Shown here one piece after another: positions 1 to 9,266 of a DNA stretch of 64,000 nucleotides. This stretch comes from Pusillimonas noertemannii (GTDB taxonomy: Bacteria; Pseudomonadota; Gammaproteobacteria; Burkholderiales; Burkholderiaceae_B), in assembly GCF_003096595.1 (NCBI RefSeq), contig NZ_QEKO01000009.1:46907-110906 (forward strand). Reading direction: 5' to 3'. Under the pieces are notes generated by a model, which saw only the letters and a program-made list of their open reading frames with translations, was not told where the DNA came from and made no database searches. The position numbers and the translations under genes are program-made. Position 1 is the stretch's first letter. Each line of letters begins with the position of its first letter.

Positions 1-927
1 CTGGGCAAGCAGGGGGCGCTTACCGCTTTGCTCAAGGGCCTGGCCCAGCTCGATCCCGAGCAGAAGCGCGAGCAGGGCGGGCGCATCAACCAGGTCAAGC
101 AGCAGATCGAGGGGCTGCTCAACCAGCGCCGCGCCGAGCTTGCCCAGGCCGAGCTCGACAAGCGCCTGGCCGCCGAAACGATCGACGTGACGCTGCCTGG
201 CCGGGGACGGGGCGTCGGCGGCATTCATCCCGTGATCCAGACCTGGCAGCGGGTGCAGGCCATCTTCTCGTCGATCGGCTTCGATTCGGTCGAAGGCCCC
301 GAGATCGAAAACGACTGGACCAACTTCACCGCGCTGAACAATCCCGAGAACCATCCTGCCCGCTCCATGCAGGACACCTTCTACGTCGACATGAACGACG
401 AAAGCGGGCTGCCGCTACTGCTGCGCACGCACACCAGCCCCATGCAGGTACGCTATGCCCGCATGAACAAGCCGCCCATCAAGGTCATCGCACCCGGCCG
501 CACCTACCGCGTCGACAGCGACGCCACCCACTCGCCCATGTTCCATCAGGTCGAAGGGCTGTGGATCGCCGAGGACATTTCCTTTGCCGACCTGAAGGGC
601 GTGTATACCGACTTCCTGCGCGCCTTTTTTGAAACCGATGACCTTTCGGTGCGCTTCCGTCCTTCGTTCTTCCCTTTCACAGAACCCTCGGCCGAGATCG
701 ACATGATGTTCACCTCGGGCCCCAACCAGGGCCGCTGGCTCGAAATCTCGGGGTCGGGGCAGGTGCATCCCCAGGTGGTGCGCAACTTCGGGCTTGACCC
801 CGAGCGCTACATCGGCTTCGCCTTCGGATCGGGTCTCGAGCGCCTGACCATGCTGCGTCACGGCGTCAACGACCTGCGCCAGTTTTTCGAAGGCGATTTG
901 CGCTTCCTGCGTCAATTCAATCGCTGA
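1..927 (+). CDS. pheS: Phenylalanine--tRNA ligase alpha subunit (5' end outside window)
   Basis: Catalytic alpha subunit of the alpha2beta2 PheRS that charges tRNA-Phe. The reading frame is open from base 1, so about 30 N-terminal residues are missing. The visible 308 residues show the end of the N-terminal coiled-coil (charged, Glu/Arg/Gln-rich, to about base 180), then the class II core. Motif 2 region includes [14 protein letters not shown] followed by FHQVEG, and motif 3 ends in [11 protein letters not shown] near the C-terminus. pheT follows after 46 bp, the usual pheST operon. Family assignment is secure; only the start is not visible. Confidence 0.97.
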   Translation: MGKQGALTALLKGLAQLDPEQKREQGGRINQVKQQIEGLLNQRRAELAQAELDKRLAAETIDVTLPGRGRGVGGIHPVIQTWQRVQAIFSSIGFDSVEGPEIENDWTNFTALNNPENHPARSMQDTFYVDMNDESGLPLLLRTHTSPMQVRYARMNKPPIKVIAPGRTYRVDSDATHSPMFHQVEGLWIAEDISFADLKGVYTDFLRAFFETDDLSVRFRPSFFPFTEPSAEIDMMFTSGPNQGRWLEISGSGQVHPQVVRNFGLDPERYIGFAFGSGLERLTMLRHGVNDLRQFFEGDLRFLRQFNR

Positions 928-973
928 GCGCCTCTTGGACGCCAGCCGCTGCAAACGGATCTGACAAAACATC

Positions 974-3388
974 ATGCAATTCCCGGAATCTTGGCTACGC
1001 ACGTTTGTTAATCCCGGCCTGGGCACCGACGAGCTGTCCCATCGTCTGACCATGGCCGGCCTTGAAGTAGAGGAAACCGAGCCCGTCGCGCCGCCCTTCA
1101 GCGGCATCGTGGTGGCTCACATCCTCGAAGTCGAGAAGCACCCCGACGCGGACAAATTGCGTGTATGCCGCGTGGACGATGGCTCGGGCGAGCCGCTGCA
1201 GATCGTATGCGGCGCACCCAATGCCGCCGCCGGCCTGAAGGTTCCGCTTGCGCGGCTGGGCGCCGTGCTGCCCGGCGGCATGAAGATCGGCAAGGCCAAG
1301 ATGCGCGGGGTCGAGTCGTTCGGCATGCTGTGTTCGGCGCGCGAGCTGGGCCTGTCGCAAGACCACGCCGGACTGCTCGAGCTGGATGCCCAGGCGGCCG
1401 TCGGGCAGTCGCTGCGCGAGACGCTCGACCTGGACGATACGCTGTTCACCCTCAAGCTCACGCCCAACAGGGCCGATTGCCTGTCGATACTGGGCGTGGC
1501 GCGGGAAGTCTCTGCCCTGACCGGCTCGCCCCTGGCCCTGCCGGAAGCCTTGCCGGCCGCTGTCGAGATAGACGATCGCCTGGCGGTCGACGTGCAGGCG
1601 CCCGACCTATGCGGCCGGTTCGCCGGCCGCGTCATCCGGGGCGTCAACGCCCGTGCGCAGACGCCCGACTGGATGGTTTCACGGCTCGAGCGCGCCGGCC
1701 AGCGCTCGGTGTCGGCCCTGGTCGATATTTCCAACTACCTCATGCTTGAACTGGGCCGTCCGACCCACGTGTTCGACCTGCAGCGCATCCAGGGCGGCCT
1801 GACCGTGCGCTGGGCGAAACAGGGCGAGCAGCTCGAGCTGCTCAACGGCCAGACGGTGGAACTTGCTCCCGACGTGGGCATTATCGCCGCCGGCGACGTA
1901 GTGGAAAGCATGGCCGGCATCATGGGCGGCGAAGCCACCGCGGTCACGCTGGACACCACCGACATCTACGTCGAGGCGGCATTCTGGTGGCCCGACGCCA
2001 TCATGGGGAAGGCGCGGCGCTACAAGTTCAGCTCGGAAGCCAGCCATCGCTTCGAACGCGGAGTCGATTTCCAGAACATCGTGCGCGACCTCGAGCGCAT
2101 TACCGGTCTCATCCAGCAGGTCTGCGGCGGCCAGGCCGGCCCCATCGACGACCAGAGCATCAACCTTCCCGAGCGCAAGCCGGTGCAGATGCGCCTGCAG
2201 CGCTGCCACAGGGTGCTGGGTGTGCCGGTCGAACAGGCCGAGGTCGAACGCATCTTCGATAGCCTCGACTTTGCCTGGGAATGCCGCGACGCGGTCTTCA
2301 GCGTGGTGCCGCCCTCGTACCGTTTCGACATTGAAATCGAAGAAGACCTGATCGAAGAGGTGGCCCGCATCTACGGCTTCGAGCGCCTGCCCGACCAGCC
2401 GCCGCGCGCGCCGGCCCATATGCGCGTCGATCCCGAGACGCTGCGCGGGCCTCATGCCTTGCGCCACGCCATGGCCGCCATGGACTATCAGGAAGTCGTC
2501 AATTTCTCCTTCGTCCAGGAAGACTGGGAGCGCGAGTACGCCGGCAACGCCGATCCCATCCGCCTGCTAAATCCCATCGCCAGCCAGCTTGCGGTCATGC
2601 GCTCCAGCCTCATGGCCGGCCTGGTCGACAACATATGCCACAATGTCAACCGCAAGCAGCCCAGGGTGCGGGTTTTTGAACTGGGCCGCGTCTTTTACCG
2701 CGACGCTTCGGTGCGCGACGGCGAACTGTCCGTAGCCGGGGTGGCCCAGCCGCAGCGGCTGGCCGGGGCGGCATGGGGGCCGGCCCTGGAAGAGCAGTGG
2801 GGCGCTCCCACGCGCCAGGTCGATTTCTATGATGTAAAGAAAGATGTCGAGACCCTGCTGGGCGCGCGCGCGGCGCAATTGTGCTGCCAGCCCGCCGAGC
2901 ATCCGGCCCTGCATCCCGGCCGCGGCGCCGGCCTGCTGCTCGACGGCCGGGCGGTGGGCTGGCTGGGCGAGCTGCATCCGCGCCTGGTGCAACAGGCCGA
3001 CCTGGCGCATGCCCCGGTGGTGTTCGAGATCGACGTCCAGGCCCTGGAGGTTGCTCCCATGCCCCGTCCGCGCGAGCTCTCGCGCCAGCCGGTCGCCGTG
3101 CGCGACATGGCTTTCTGGGTAGGTGCGAACGTCTTGTATCAGGATTTACTGAACACCCTTACCCAAACCATTGAATCTGATGCTACTCTTGGCATTGTCC
3201 AGGACATCAGGCTGTTCGACGTATGGCGCGATCCGTCGCAGGCCCCGGCGGGCGGCGACAAAAGCATGGCGCTGCGATTCTGGCTGCAAGACGAACAGGT
3301 CACCCTGGACGACGCCCGGGTCGAACAGTGCATGGGCCGATTGCTGCAGGCGCTTGTCGACGCCCATGGGGCGCGCCAGCGTGCTTAA
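974..3388 (+). CDS. pheT: Phenylalanine--tRNA ligase beta subunit
   Basis: Beta subunit of PheRS, carrying tRNA recognition and editing. Its 804 residues match the family length (about 795). In order: N-terminal region, an EMAP-type tRNA-binding domain at about residues 40-150 ([13 protein letters not shown]), B3/B4 editing domain around 200-400 ([25 protein letters not shown]), B5 domain near 400-475, catalytic-like core with [15 protein letters not shown], and a C-terminal ferredoxin-like anticodon-binding domain from about 710 ([15 protein letters not shown]). The ATG at 974 opens right at [15 protein letters not shown], the standard N-terminus. The stop codon overlaps the ribosome-binding site of ihfA. 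Confidence 0.97.
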   Translation: MQFPESWLRTFVNPGLGTDELSHRLTMAGLEVEETEPVAPPFSGIVVAHILEVEKHPDADKLRVCRVDDGSGEPLQIVCGAPNAAAGLKVPLARLGAVLPGGMKIGKAKMRGVESFGMLCSARELGLSQDHAGLLELDAQAAVGQSLRETLDLDDTLFTLKLTPNRADCLSILGVAREVSALTGSPLALPEALPAAVEIDDRLAVDVQAPDLCGRFAGRVIRGVNARAQTPDWMVSRLERAGQRSVSALVDISNYLMLELGRPTHVFDLQRIQGGLTVRWAKQGEQLELLNGQTVELAPDVGIIAAGDVVESMAGIMGGEATAVTLDTTDIYVEAAFWWPDAIMGKARRYKFSSEASHRFERGVDFQNIVRDLERITGLIQQVCGGQAGPIDDQSINLPERKPVQMRLQRCHRVLGVPVEQAEVERIFDSLDFAWECRDAVFSVVPPSYRFDIEIEEDLIEEVARIYGFERLPDQPPRAPAHMRVDPETLRGPHALRHAMAAMDYQEVVNFSFVQEDWEREYAGNADPIRLLNPIASQLAVMRSSLMAGLVDNICHNVNRKQPRVRVFELGRVFYRDASVRDGELSVAGVAQPQRLAGAAWGPALEEQWGAPTRQVDFYDVKKDVETLLGARAAQLCCQPAEHPALHPGRGAGLLLDGRAVGWLGELHPRLVQQADLAHAPVVFEIDVQALEVAPMPRPRELSRQPVAVRDMAFWVGANVLYQDLLNTLTQTIESDATLGIVQDIRLFDVWRDPSQAPAGGDKSMALRFWLQDEQVTLDDARVEQCMGRLLQALVDAHGARQRA

Positions 3389-3402
3389 GGAGCTTATCTA
3401 GT

Positions 3403-3732
3403 ATGAATCCAGACTCGCGTACCTTGACCAAGGCCGAATTGGCCGAGTTGCTGTTCGAGCGGGTAGGGCTGAACAAGCGCGAAGCCAAAGATATCGTCGA
3501 CACCTTCTTTGAAGAAATCCGCGAATGCCTGGCCCGGGGCACCGAGGTCAAGCTTTCGGGCTTCGGCAATTTCCAGGTGCGCGACAAACCCCCCCGCCCG
3601 GGCCGAAATCCCAAGACCGGCGAAGTCATACCCATCGAAGCCCGGCGCGTGGTTACGTTCCACGCCAGCCAGAAGCTCAAGAGCGTGGTCGAGCAGGCCG
3701 GGGCATCCACGTCAGCAAGCCGATCCGACTAA
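3403..3732 (+). CDS. ihfA: Integration host factor subunit alpha
   Basis: DNA-bending subunit of the IHF heterodimer. 109 residues. [17 protein letters not shown] and [15 protein letters not shown] form the dimerisation helices; [12 protein letters not shown] and [11 protein letters not shown] form the beta-arm with the intercalating proline. The frame is open upstream, but the ATG at 3403 is chosen because an AAGGAG ribosome-binding site (3387-3392, overlapping the pheT stop) lies upstream and the protein then starts as the family does. pheST-ihfA is the conserved order. The short Ser/Ala-rich tail after residue 97 is species-variable. Confidence 0.96.
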   Translation: MNPDSRTLTKAELAELLFERVGLNKREAKDIVDTFFEEIRECLARGTEVKLSGFGNFQVRDKPPRPGRNPKTGEVIPIEARRVVTFHASQKLKSVVEQAGASTSASRSD

Positions 3733-3797
3733 GCAGCAAGAAGGCACGCCGGGCCTGCCCGATCGAACCACGCCATTCATTCATATAACGATCGCCC

Positions 3798-4190
3798 ATG
3801 AGTTCCACTGAAACCTCCGTTACCTTGCCGCCGATTCCGGCCAAGCGCTATTTCACCATCGGTGAGGTCAGCGACCTGTGTTGCGTCAAGCCGCATGTGC
3901 TTCGCTACTGGGAACAGGAATTCACCCAACTCAAGCCTGTCAAGCGGCGCGGCAACCGCCGCTATTACCAGCACCACGAGGTTCTGCTCATTCGCCGCAT
4001 ACGCGACCTGCTTTACGAGCAGGGCTTTACCATCAGCGGCGCGCGCAACCGCCTGGGCGACGCCCAGGCGCCTTTCGACCAAGAGGCGGCGGTTCGCCTC
4101 AGCGGCAACGAGCTGCAAATGGTGCGCGCCGAGCTGCAGGCTGCGCGCGACGAACTGGCCCAGGCCCTGGGCGCTTCCGGCGGGCAGTAA
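3798..4190 (+). CDS. MerR family transcriptional regulator (ihfA-linked)
   Basis: 130-residue MerR-type DNA-binding protein. A winged helix-turn-helix lies at residues 17-85 (YFTIGEVSDLC, HVLRYWEQEF, then RRGNRRYY), followed by a coiled-coil dimerisation helix rich in Glu/Leu (RLSGNELQMVRAEL). No cysteine-rich effector pocket is seen at the C-terminus, so the signal sensed is unknown. This short MerR regulator directly follows ihfA in many betaproteobacteria. Its stop overlaps the start of the next gene by one base (TAATG), suggesting coupled translation. Confidence 0.85.
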   Translation: MSSTETSVTLPPIPAKRYFTIGEVSDLCCVKPHVLRYWEQEFTQLKPVKRRGNRRYYQHHEVLLIRRIRDLLYEQGFTISGARNRLGDAQAPFDQEAAVRLSGNELQMVRAELQAARDELAQALGASGGQ

Positions 4191-4978
4191 TGCGGGCGCA
4201 AGCCCTGGCGGCGCTGCTGTGCCGGGCGCCGGCCGACAAGATCGCCGCCGTGGCCATGATCGATGCATCGCACGATGTCGACTCATCTTGGTGTGTAGCC
4301 GAACCGCAGGGCATACCCGGGCGTCCCGCCCGGCCCGAACTGGTCGGGCCGTTCAAGGTAAAGCAGCGTTCGGCGCATACCGAGGCAGGCCGGGCGGCAC
4401 TCATACACTCGCTGGCGCACATCGAGTTCAATGCCATCAATCTTGCCCTGGACATTGTCTGGCGCTTTGCCGGCATGCCCGCCGGGTTCTACCGCGACTG
4501 GGCGGGCGTGGCACGCGAAGAGGCCCATCACTTCAGCCTGCTGGCCGAGCATCTGCGCGGCATGGGCCACGAGTATGGCGATTTTCCGGCCCACGACGGC
4601 CTGTGGGAAATGGCGCAGCGCACCTCCGACAACCTGCTGGCGCGCCTGGCCCTGGTGCCCCGCACGCTCGAGGCGCGCGGCCTGGACGCATCGCCGGCCA
4701 TCCGTGGCAAGCTGGCGGAAGCGGGCGACGAGCGGGGCGCGGCCATACTCGACGTGATCCTGCGTGACGAGATCGGGCACGTGGCCATTGGCAACAAATG
4801 GTACGGGCATTTATGCCGGCAGCAAGGGCTAGACCCGGTGGCGCAGTATCGTGAACTGGCGCGCCAGTATCGCGCTCCGCGCCTGCGCGGCCCCTTCAAT
4901 CTGCAGGCCCGCCGGCAGGCTGGGTTCAGCGAGGCCGAATTGCAGGCATTGCAGCAGGCCGCCGTAGCGTCGGATTGA
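4190..4978 (+). CDS. DUF455 ferritin-like domain protein
   Basis: 262 residues, matching the DUF455 family, which has a ferritin-like four-helix fold thought to hold a di-metal site. Metal-ligand-like motifs are visible: AHIEFNAINLALD, EEAHHFSLLAEHL and a late DEIGHVAIGNKW, each giving Glu/His pairs on helices. The ATG at 4190 overlaps the merR stop by one base; an upstream in-frame extension would run antiparallel to nothing useful and is rejected. The reaction is not established; some relatives were likened to tRNA hydroxylases, which I treat as speculation. Confidence 0.8.
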   Translation: MRAQALAALLCRAPADKIAAVAMIDASHDVDSSWCVAEPQGIPGRPARPELVGPFKVKQRSAHTEAGRAALIHSLAHIEFNAINLALDIVWRFAGMPAGFYRDWAGVAREEAHHFSLLAEHLRGMGHEYGDFPAHDGLWEMAQRTSDNLLARLALVPRTLEARGLDASPAIRGKLAEAGDERGAAILDVILRDEIGHVAIGNKWYGHLCRQQGLDPVAQYRELARQYRAPRLRGPFNLQARRQAGFSEAELQALQQAAVASD

Positions 4979-5053
4979 CCCCGGGGCGGTGTTCAAGCGG
5001 CAGGGCCGGCCTGAAGAGGCACGGCCCCCCCAACCGCGAAAGTCCCGCTGTGT

Positions 5054-6217
5054 TCATCCAAGGCTGACGGTGCGTCCGATGAACAGTATCGGTCCGTCGG
5101 GCTCTCTGGGCGGTGCGACGTTGGATTCTTGCGTCATTTCAAAGATCTGCCCCGGAACGATCTCGCCGGTGACTTCCATGGGCAGGGTCAAGGAGCGGGT
5201 GGGATCGACCACGCCAAGAAGCCGCGGATGAGGCGACTGTTCGTTGTGGGTCCACAAGTACACTGATTCCGATTCGGGCACGACAATATCCACCTGCGGA
5301 GCCAGGACGAGGTTTTGCCGGCTGTCGACGGTCAGCACCCAGCCGGGTGTCGAACTGAGTCCGGGGGCCTGCATGATGGCAATCTGCACGATCTTGGGCG
5401 CCGGCGTGCTGGGCGGCTGCAGCGAGGCGCTGAGTGCGGGGTCGTGCTTGAACGTGTCTTTGGGCAGCACCAGCACCCCCGCCAGTATCGCCAATGCCGC
5501 ACTGAGGGCGCGCCAGAACCAAAGGCTGCGCCAGATCGCCTGCCTGGGCGGCCGACGCGAGCCGGCGCCCGGCCGAAAGGCCTCGAGGGGATCGGGCGGC
5601 GCAGTGCGTACGCGCGGCGGGCCCGAGGTCGTCTCGCCGGTTCTTTGCGGTTCGGATGAGGGCGCTTCGGGTGCCGTATGCGCGGAGGGCGTGTTTACAG
5701 CTGGGCCTCCGGCGGAATCAGCCACGGACCGGTCAGGGCTCGCCGCCCGGGGTTGGGCGGTGGATGCCGCGTCGGGCCGGATGAGCCGGGGTTCGAAATC
5801 CATGGCCATGCCCGACTGCGCCGACGAGGCGGGCGGTGCCGGAACCCGGGGTGAAGGAGGGGGGGGCGCCTGGCGTTGCACGGGCGGCACGGGACGTTGC
5901 CCCGCACCGGCTTGCCGCATACCGAGCGTGGCGGGCGGCGCCGAGGCGGCCGTTCCGGCCGAGGGCCGTGCCTGGACCGGAGCGTTGCGCGGCAGCCCCA
6001 GCGTAGCCTGGATGCGCCCCAGCAAGGGCGCGGGGGGATTCAAGGGAGTCAGCGCATCGGTCAGCTCGAGCAGCCGGGCTTCCCACTGCAGGGCGCACAC
6101 TACGGCGTCGTCGTCGCCGCCAAGCACGGCATGCGCCTGGGCGACTTCGTCCGGATCGAGCAGGCCGAGCGTGTACTCGGCGATGAGGAAATCGTCTTTG
6201 TGATGCAGCAGGCTCAT
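5054..6217 (-). CDS. RskA-type membrane anti-sigma factor
   Basis: 387 residues. The N-terminal anti-sigma domain (about 1-75: FLIAEYTLGLLDPDE, WEARLLELTDALTPLNPP) lacks the HxxxCxxC zinc motif, as in RskA proteins. A very long Pro/Ala-rich linker follows (about 75-225), then one membrane segment (WRALSAALAILAGVLVL) and a periplasmic RskA C-terminal domain ending EPDGPILFIGRTVSLG. The start at 6217 is chosen because its ATG overlaps the TGA of the sigma gene upstream (ATGA); a longer start 12 bases upstream is possible. It should sequester the adjacent sigma factor at the inner membrane until proteolysis releases it. Confidence 0.88.
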   Translation of the reverse strand: MSLLHHKDDFLIAEYTLGLLDPDEVAQAHAVLGGDDDAVVCALQWEARLLELTDALTPLNPPAPLLGRIQATLGLPRNAPVQARPSAGTAASAPPATLGMRQAGAGQRPVPPVQRQAPPPPSPRVPAPPASSAQSGMAMDFEPRLIRPDAASTAQPRAASPDRSVADSAGGPAVNTPSAHTAPEAPSSEPQRTGETTSGPPRVRTAPPDPLEAFRPGAGSRRPPRQAIWRSLWFWRALSAALAILAGVLVLPKDTFKHDPALSASLQPPSTPAPKIVQIAIMQAPGLSSTPGWVLTVDSRQNLVLAPQVDIVVPESESVYLWTHNEQSPHPRLLGVVDPTRSLTLPMEVTGEIVPGQIFEMTQESNVAPPREPDGPILFIGRTVSLG

Positions 6218-6732
6218 GCCGGTTCGCACTCCCGCAAGGCGCGAAGGCAGGAACGCACGCGATTGCGCAATTCGGCCGTCGAGCAGCCCAGCCGGGCCGC
6301 GATGTCAGGGTAGCTCAGGCCGTTGTAGAAGGCCATGAGCACGGGTTTGCGCGTATTTTCGGGCTGCCGCGCCAGCATTGCGGCAACGCCGGCGGCGGCG
6401 TCTTCGCGAAGCGGCGGGGCGCCGGGCGTGGCCGGCGCGGCGGAGGACGGAGCGGGGTTGCGCCGCAGGAGGCTAAGGCTGCGGTAGCGCATGATGCTGT
6501 AGATCCAGGCGCGGGCGCTGCCCGTGCGCGCGTCGTAGCTGCCGGCGTTTTTCCATACCAGCACGAAGGCGTCGTGGACGGCGTTCTGTGCGACGGTTTG
6601 GTCGCCCAGCATGATGTTGGCCAGGGCGAGCATGCGCGGAGCCTCTTGTGTGTAGAGGTCTTGCAGAGCCTGGGGGTCGCCCTGTGCGCAGGCGGACAGG
6701 GCGGCGTGGTAGTCGAAAGTCGAGTCGACCAT
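6214..6732 (-). CDS. ECF RNA polymerase sigma factor (SigK/RskA-paired type)
   Basis: 172-residue group IV sigma factor. Region 2 includes LYTQEAPRMLALANIMLGD and AVHDAFVLVWKNAGSYD, with ARAWIYSIMRYRSLSLLRR at its end; region 4 is VLMAFYNGLSYPDIAARLG followed by TAELRNRVRSCLRALREC. It is cotranscribed with and translationally coupled to the anti-sigma gene. The upstream region is shared with the divergent Atm1-type exporter. No downstream regulon is visible, and whether the sigma factor drives its own promoter cannot be read with confidence. Confidence 0.92.
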   Translation of the reverse strand: MVDSTFDYHAALSACAQGDPQALQDLYTQEAPRMLALANIMLGDQTVAQNAVHDAFVLVWKNAGSYDARTGSARAWIYSIMRYRSLSLLRRNPAPSSAAPATPGAPPLREDAAAGVAAMLARQPENTRKPVLMAFYNGLSYPDIAARLGCSTAELRNRVRSCLRALRECEPA

Positions 6733-6819
6733 GTGGTCTCCGGTTTCTTGATTGCGGGTTTATTGTATAAGGTGTTGCCTGCGCCGCCGTTCGCGGTCCT
6801 TCACTTTTCATCTTCGTTC

Positions 6820-8628
6820 ATGAGCAGAATCCACTACCGGGGCCCGGCCCCAGCCAATCGCGACGACATCAAGACGATACGTTCGCTACTTCCCTTTGTA
6901 TGGCAGTTCAAATGGCGCGTCATCTTTGCGCTCTCCTGTCTGATCGCGGCCAAGATCGCCAGCGTGGTCACCCCGCTGTTCCTGAAGGATCTGGTCGATG
7001 GCCTGAGCCTGCCGCAGACCCTGATGGTGCAGCCGGTGGCGGCCTTGCTGGGCTATGGCTTCGCCAGGCTGGCCTCCAGCGTGTTCGGCGAGTTGCGCGA
7101 CGCGCTCTTTGCGCGCGTCACGCAAGGTTCGATCCGCCGTATCGCTGTGCGCCTGTTCGAGCACCTGTTCGCCCTGTCGATGCGTTTCCATCTGCAGCGC
7201 CAGACCGGCGGGCTTAGCCGGGACATCGAGCGCGGCACCAAGGGCATCGGCTTCCTGCTGAACTTCATGGTGTTCAACGTGCTGCCGACCTTGCTCGAGA
7301 TAGGGATGGTGGCGGCCATACTGCTGTGGCGCTACGACTTCCTGTTTGCCGTGGTCACGCTGGGCACCATTGCCTCGTACATCGTCTTTACGCTGCTGGT
7401 TACCGAGAAGCGCATGGTGTACCGGCGCAGCATGAACGACCTGGACAGCCAGGCCAACAGCAAGGCGATCGATGCGATTCTCAATTACGAGACGGTCAAG
7501 TATTTTGGCAACGAAAGTTATGAGCTGAACCGCTACGACCGCAACCTGGGCAACTGGGTGGAATCGGCGGTGAAGAACCAGGTGTCGCTCAATCTGCTGA
7601 ACATGGGGCAGGGCGTCATCATTACCGTGGGCGTCACGGCCCTGCTGTGGTTGTCTGCCAGCGGCGTGGTAAAGCAGACTATGACCGTGGGCGACGTGGT
7701 TCTGGTGTCGGCGTATCTTACGCAGTTGTATGCGCCGCTTAATTTCCTGGGTTTCGTGTATCGAGAGATCAAGCACGCCCTGGCGGACATGGAGCGCATG
7801 TTCGGCCTGCTCGAGCAGAATCTCGAGGTGGCCGACAAGCCTTCGGCGCGTGTCCTGGACACGCGCAGCGCCTCGGTGCAATTCGAGCATGTGGACTTCG
7901 GCTATGAGCTGAACCGGCAGATACTGTTCGATGTGAGCTTCGAGATTCCCGCCGGCCGCACGCTTGCCGTGGTGGGCGCCTCGGGTGCCGGCAAGTCGAC
8001 CCTCTCGCGCCTGCTGTTCCGCTTCTACGATGTAAGCGAGGGCGCGGTCAAGGTCGACGGCATGGATGTGCGCGACCTCGAGCAGGCCAGCCTCAGGCGC
8101 CACATCGGCATCGTGCCCCAGGACACGGTGCTGTTCAACGACACCATTCTGTACAACATTGCCTATGGCAGCCCTGGCGCCAGCCGGGAGGACATCGTGG
8201 AGGCGGCCCGGGCATCGCGCATCCACGATTTCGTTATGAGCCTGCCGGAAGGATATGAAACCCAGGTGGGCGAAAGGGGCCTGAAGCTGTCGGGCGGCGA
8301 AAAGCAGCGGGTGGCGATTGCGCGGACCCTGCTGAAGAACCCGCCGATACTGGTCCTGGACGAGGCCACCAGCGCGCTGGACACGCGCACCGAGCGGGCG
8401 ATCCAGGACGAACTGCGTCAGATTGCCCGCAACCGCACGACGCTGATCATTGCCCACAGGCTGTCGACGGTGGTGGATGCGGACGAGATCCTGGTGCTGG
8501 ACCACGGCCGGGTGATCGAACAGGGCTCGCATCGAGAGCTGCTGCTGCAGGGAGGCCGCTATGCGCAGATGTGGATGCTGCAGCAGGCGGGGCAGGAGGA
8601 TGGCGAAGAAGAGCTCACCTCCTCCTGA
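6820..8628 (+). CDS. Atm1-type ABC exporter (ATP-binding/permease fusion)
   Basis: 602-residue half-transporter, functional as a homodimer in the inner membrane. An exporter-type transmembrane domain fills residues 20-320 with FHLQRQTGGLSRDIERGTKG, the signature stretch of the Atm1/HMT1 subfamily. The nucleotide-binding domain has Walker A GASGAGKST, signature LSGGEKQR, Walker B ILVLDEATSALD and the switch histidine in IIAHRLST. Family members export glutathione-linked or metal-related species tied to Fe-S metabolism, which fits the SUF genes downstream. The ATG at 6820 (MSRIHYRGP) is preferred over far-upstream in-frame codons that would overlap the divergent sigma gene. Confidence 0.9.
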   Translation: MSRIHYRGPAPANRDDIKTIRSLLPFVWQFKWRVIFALSCLIAAKIASVVTPLFLKDLVDGLSLPQTLMVQPVAALLGYGFARLASSVFGELRDALFARVTQGSIRRIAVRLFEHLFALSMRFHLQRQTGGLSRDIERGTKGIGFLLNFMVFNVLPTLLEIGMVAAILLWRYDFLFAVVTLGTIASYIVFTLLVTEKRMVYRRSMNDLDSQANSKAIDAILNYETVKYFGNESYELNRYDRNLGNWVESAVKNQVSLNLLNMGQGVIITVGVTALLWLSASGVVKQTMTVGDVVLVSAYLTQLYAPLNFLGFVYREIKHALADMERMFGLLEQNLEVADKPSARVLDTRSASVQFEHVDFGYELNRQILFDVSFEIPAGRTLAVVGASGAGKSTLSRLLFRFYDVSEGAVKVDGMDVRDLEQASLRRHIGIVPQDTVLFNDTILYNIAYGSPGASREDIVEAARASRIHDFVMSLPEGYETQVGERGLKLSGGEKQRVAIARTLLKNPPILVLDEATSALDTRTERAIQDELRQIARNRTTLIIAHRLSTVVDADEILVLDHGRVIEQGSHRELLLQGGRYAQMWMLQQAGQEDGEEELTSS

Positions 8629-8651
8629 CCCTGCCAAGGGTAGGGGCATGC

Positions 8652-8681
8652 TTGACTCATATAGGACCAGCAGAGTACTGT
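8652..8681 (+). promoter_or_regulatory. Candidate promoter of the Rrf2 regulator/suf genes
   Basis: TTGACT (8652-8657) and TACTGT (8676-8681) are separated by 18 bp and lie about 75 bp before the Rrf2 ATG. The -35 is near consensus and the -10 is weak, as expected of a regulated promoter. The spacer and -10 are covered by the palindrome listed separately. Confidence 0.45.
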
Positions 8682-8683
8682 AT
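8659..8683. promoter_or_regulatory. Candidate Rrf2/IscR-type operator (25-bp imperfect palindrome)
   Basis: Half-sites ATATAGGAC (8659-8667) and GTACTGTAT (8675-8683) are inverted repeats matching at 7 of 9 positions around a 7-bp centre. The 25-bp length and ATA...TAT ends resemble the type 1 motif bound by [2Fe-2S] IscR. Overlap with the likely -10 box suggests autorepression by the regulator encoded 73 bp downstream. Confidence 0.5.
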
Positions 8684-8756
8684 AGATAAGCAGGCAGCGG
8701 GGCGGCCAAGCCGGTATTTGCCGCCAACTGCCAAGACATTCACTGGAGCCCGCATC

Positions 8757-9218
8757 ATGTTGCGCATCAGCAAGATCATGGATTACGGCACCCTGGTGCT
8801 TACCTATATGGCCGGCTGTCCCGAGCGCCTGTGCAGTGCTTCCGAGCTGGCCAGGGCGCTGGGCCTGAACCCTCCTACTGTCAGTAAGGTGCTCAAGCTG
8901 CTGGGCCGGCACGGGCTGGTGCGCAGCGTGCGCGGCGTGCAGGGCGGCTATGCCCTGGGGCGTCCGGCTGCGCAGATCTCCATCGCCCAGGTCATCGACG
9001 CGCTCGAAGACCAGCCTTTCGGGCTGACTGAATGCACCGCTGTGCCGGGCAGCTGTGATTTTGAAACCGGCTGCACATTGCGCGAAAACTGGCAGCGCAT
9101 CAATGCGATCGTGCGGCGCACGCTCGAAGACGTGTCAGTGGCCGACATGGCCCAGCCGCCTCCGCTTTCGCGCCCCCCCGGGACTCGGGCCGTGGTGCGC
9201 AGGCAGCAACTAGTCTGA
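8757..9218 (+). CDS. Rrf2-family SUF system regulator (IscR-like)
   Basis: 153-residue winged-helix repressor. The N-terminal MLRISKIMDYGTLVLTYMA helix and LGLNPPTVSKVLKLLGRHG recognition helix are typical. Three cysteines at about residues 93, 100 and 106 (TECTAVPGSCDFETGC) have the Cys-X6-Cys-X5-Cys spacing of Fe-S ligating IscR proteins, so it probably senses cluster status. It heads sufBCDSUT; a gap of 48 bp separates it from sufB. The ATG at 8757 is the family start; upstream in-frame residues overlap the promoter and are discarded. Confidence 0.9.
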   Translation: MLRISKIMDYGTLVLTYMAGCPERLCSASELARALGLNPPTVSKVLKLLGRHGLVRSVRGVQGGYALGRPAAQISIAQVIDALEDQPFGLTECTAVPGSCDFETGCTLRENWQRINAIVRRTLEDVSVADMAQPPPLSRPPGTRAVVRRQQLV

Positions 9219-9266
9219 ATTGAATCGGCGACGCGCGCTTCGGCGCGCCTTCAAGAGGAATATCAA

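Noticed and set aside
415..1107. Long antisense frame over pheS and similar long frames opposite suf, pga, imuC, glnA and others
   Set aside because: High-GC shadow frames with no recognisable domains, lying opposite secure genes and lacking ribosome-binding sites.
6740..6819. ECF-type autoregulatory promoter upstream of the sigma gene
   Set aside because: No convincing AAC-type -35 and CGT-type -10 pair at proper spacing could be placed by eye.
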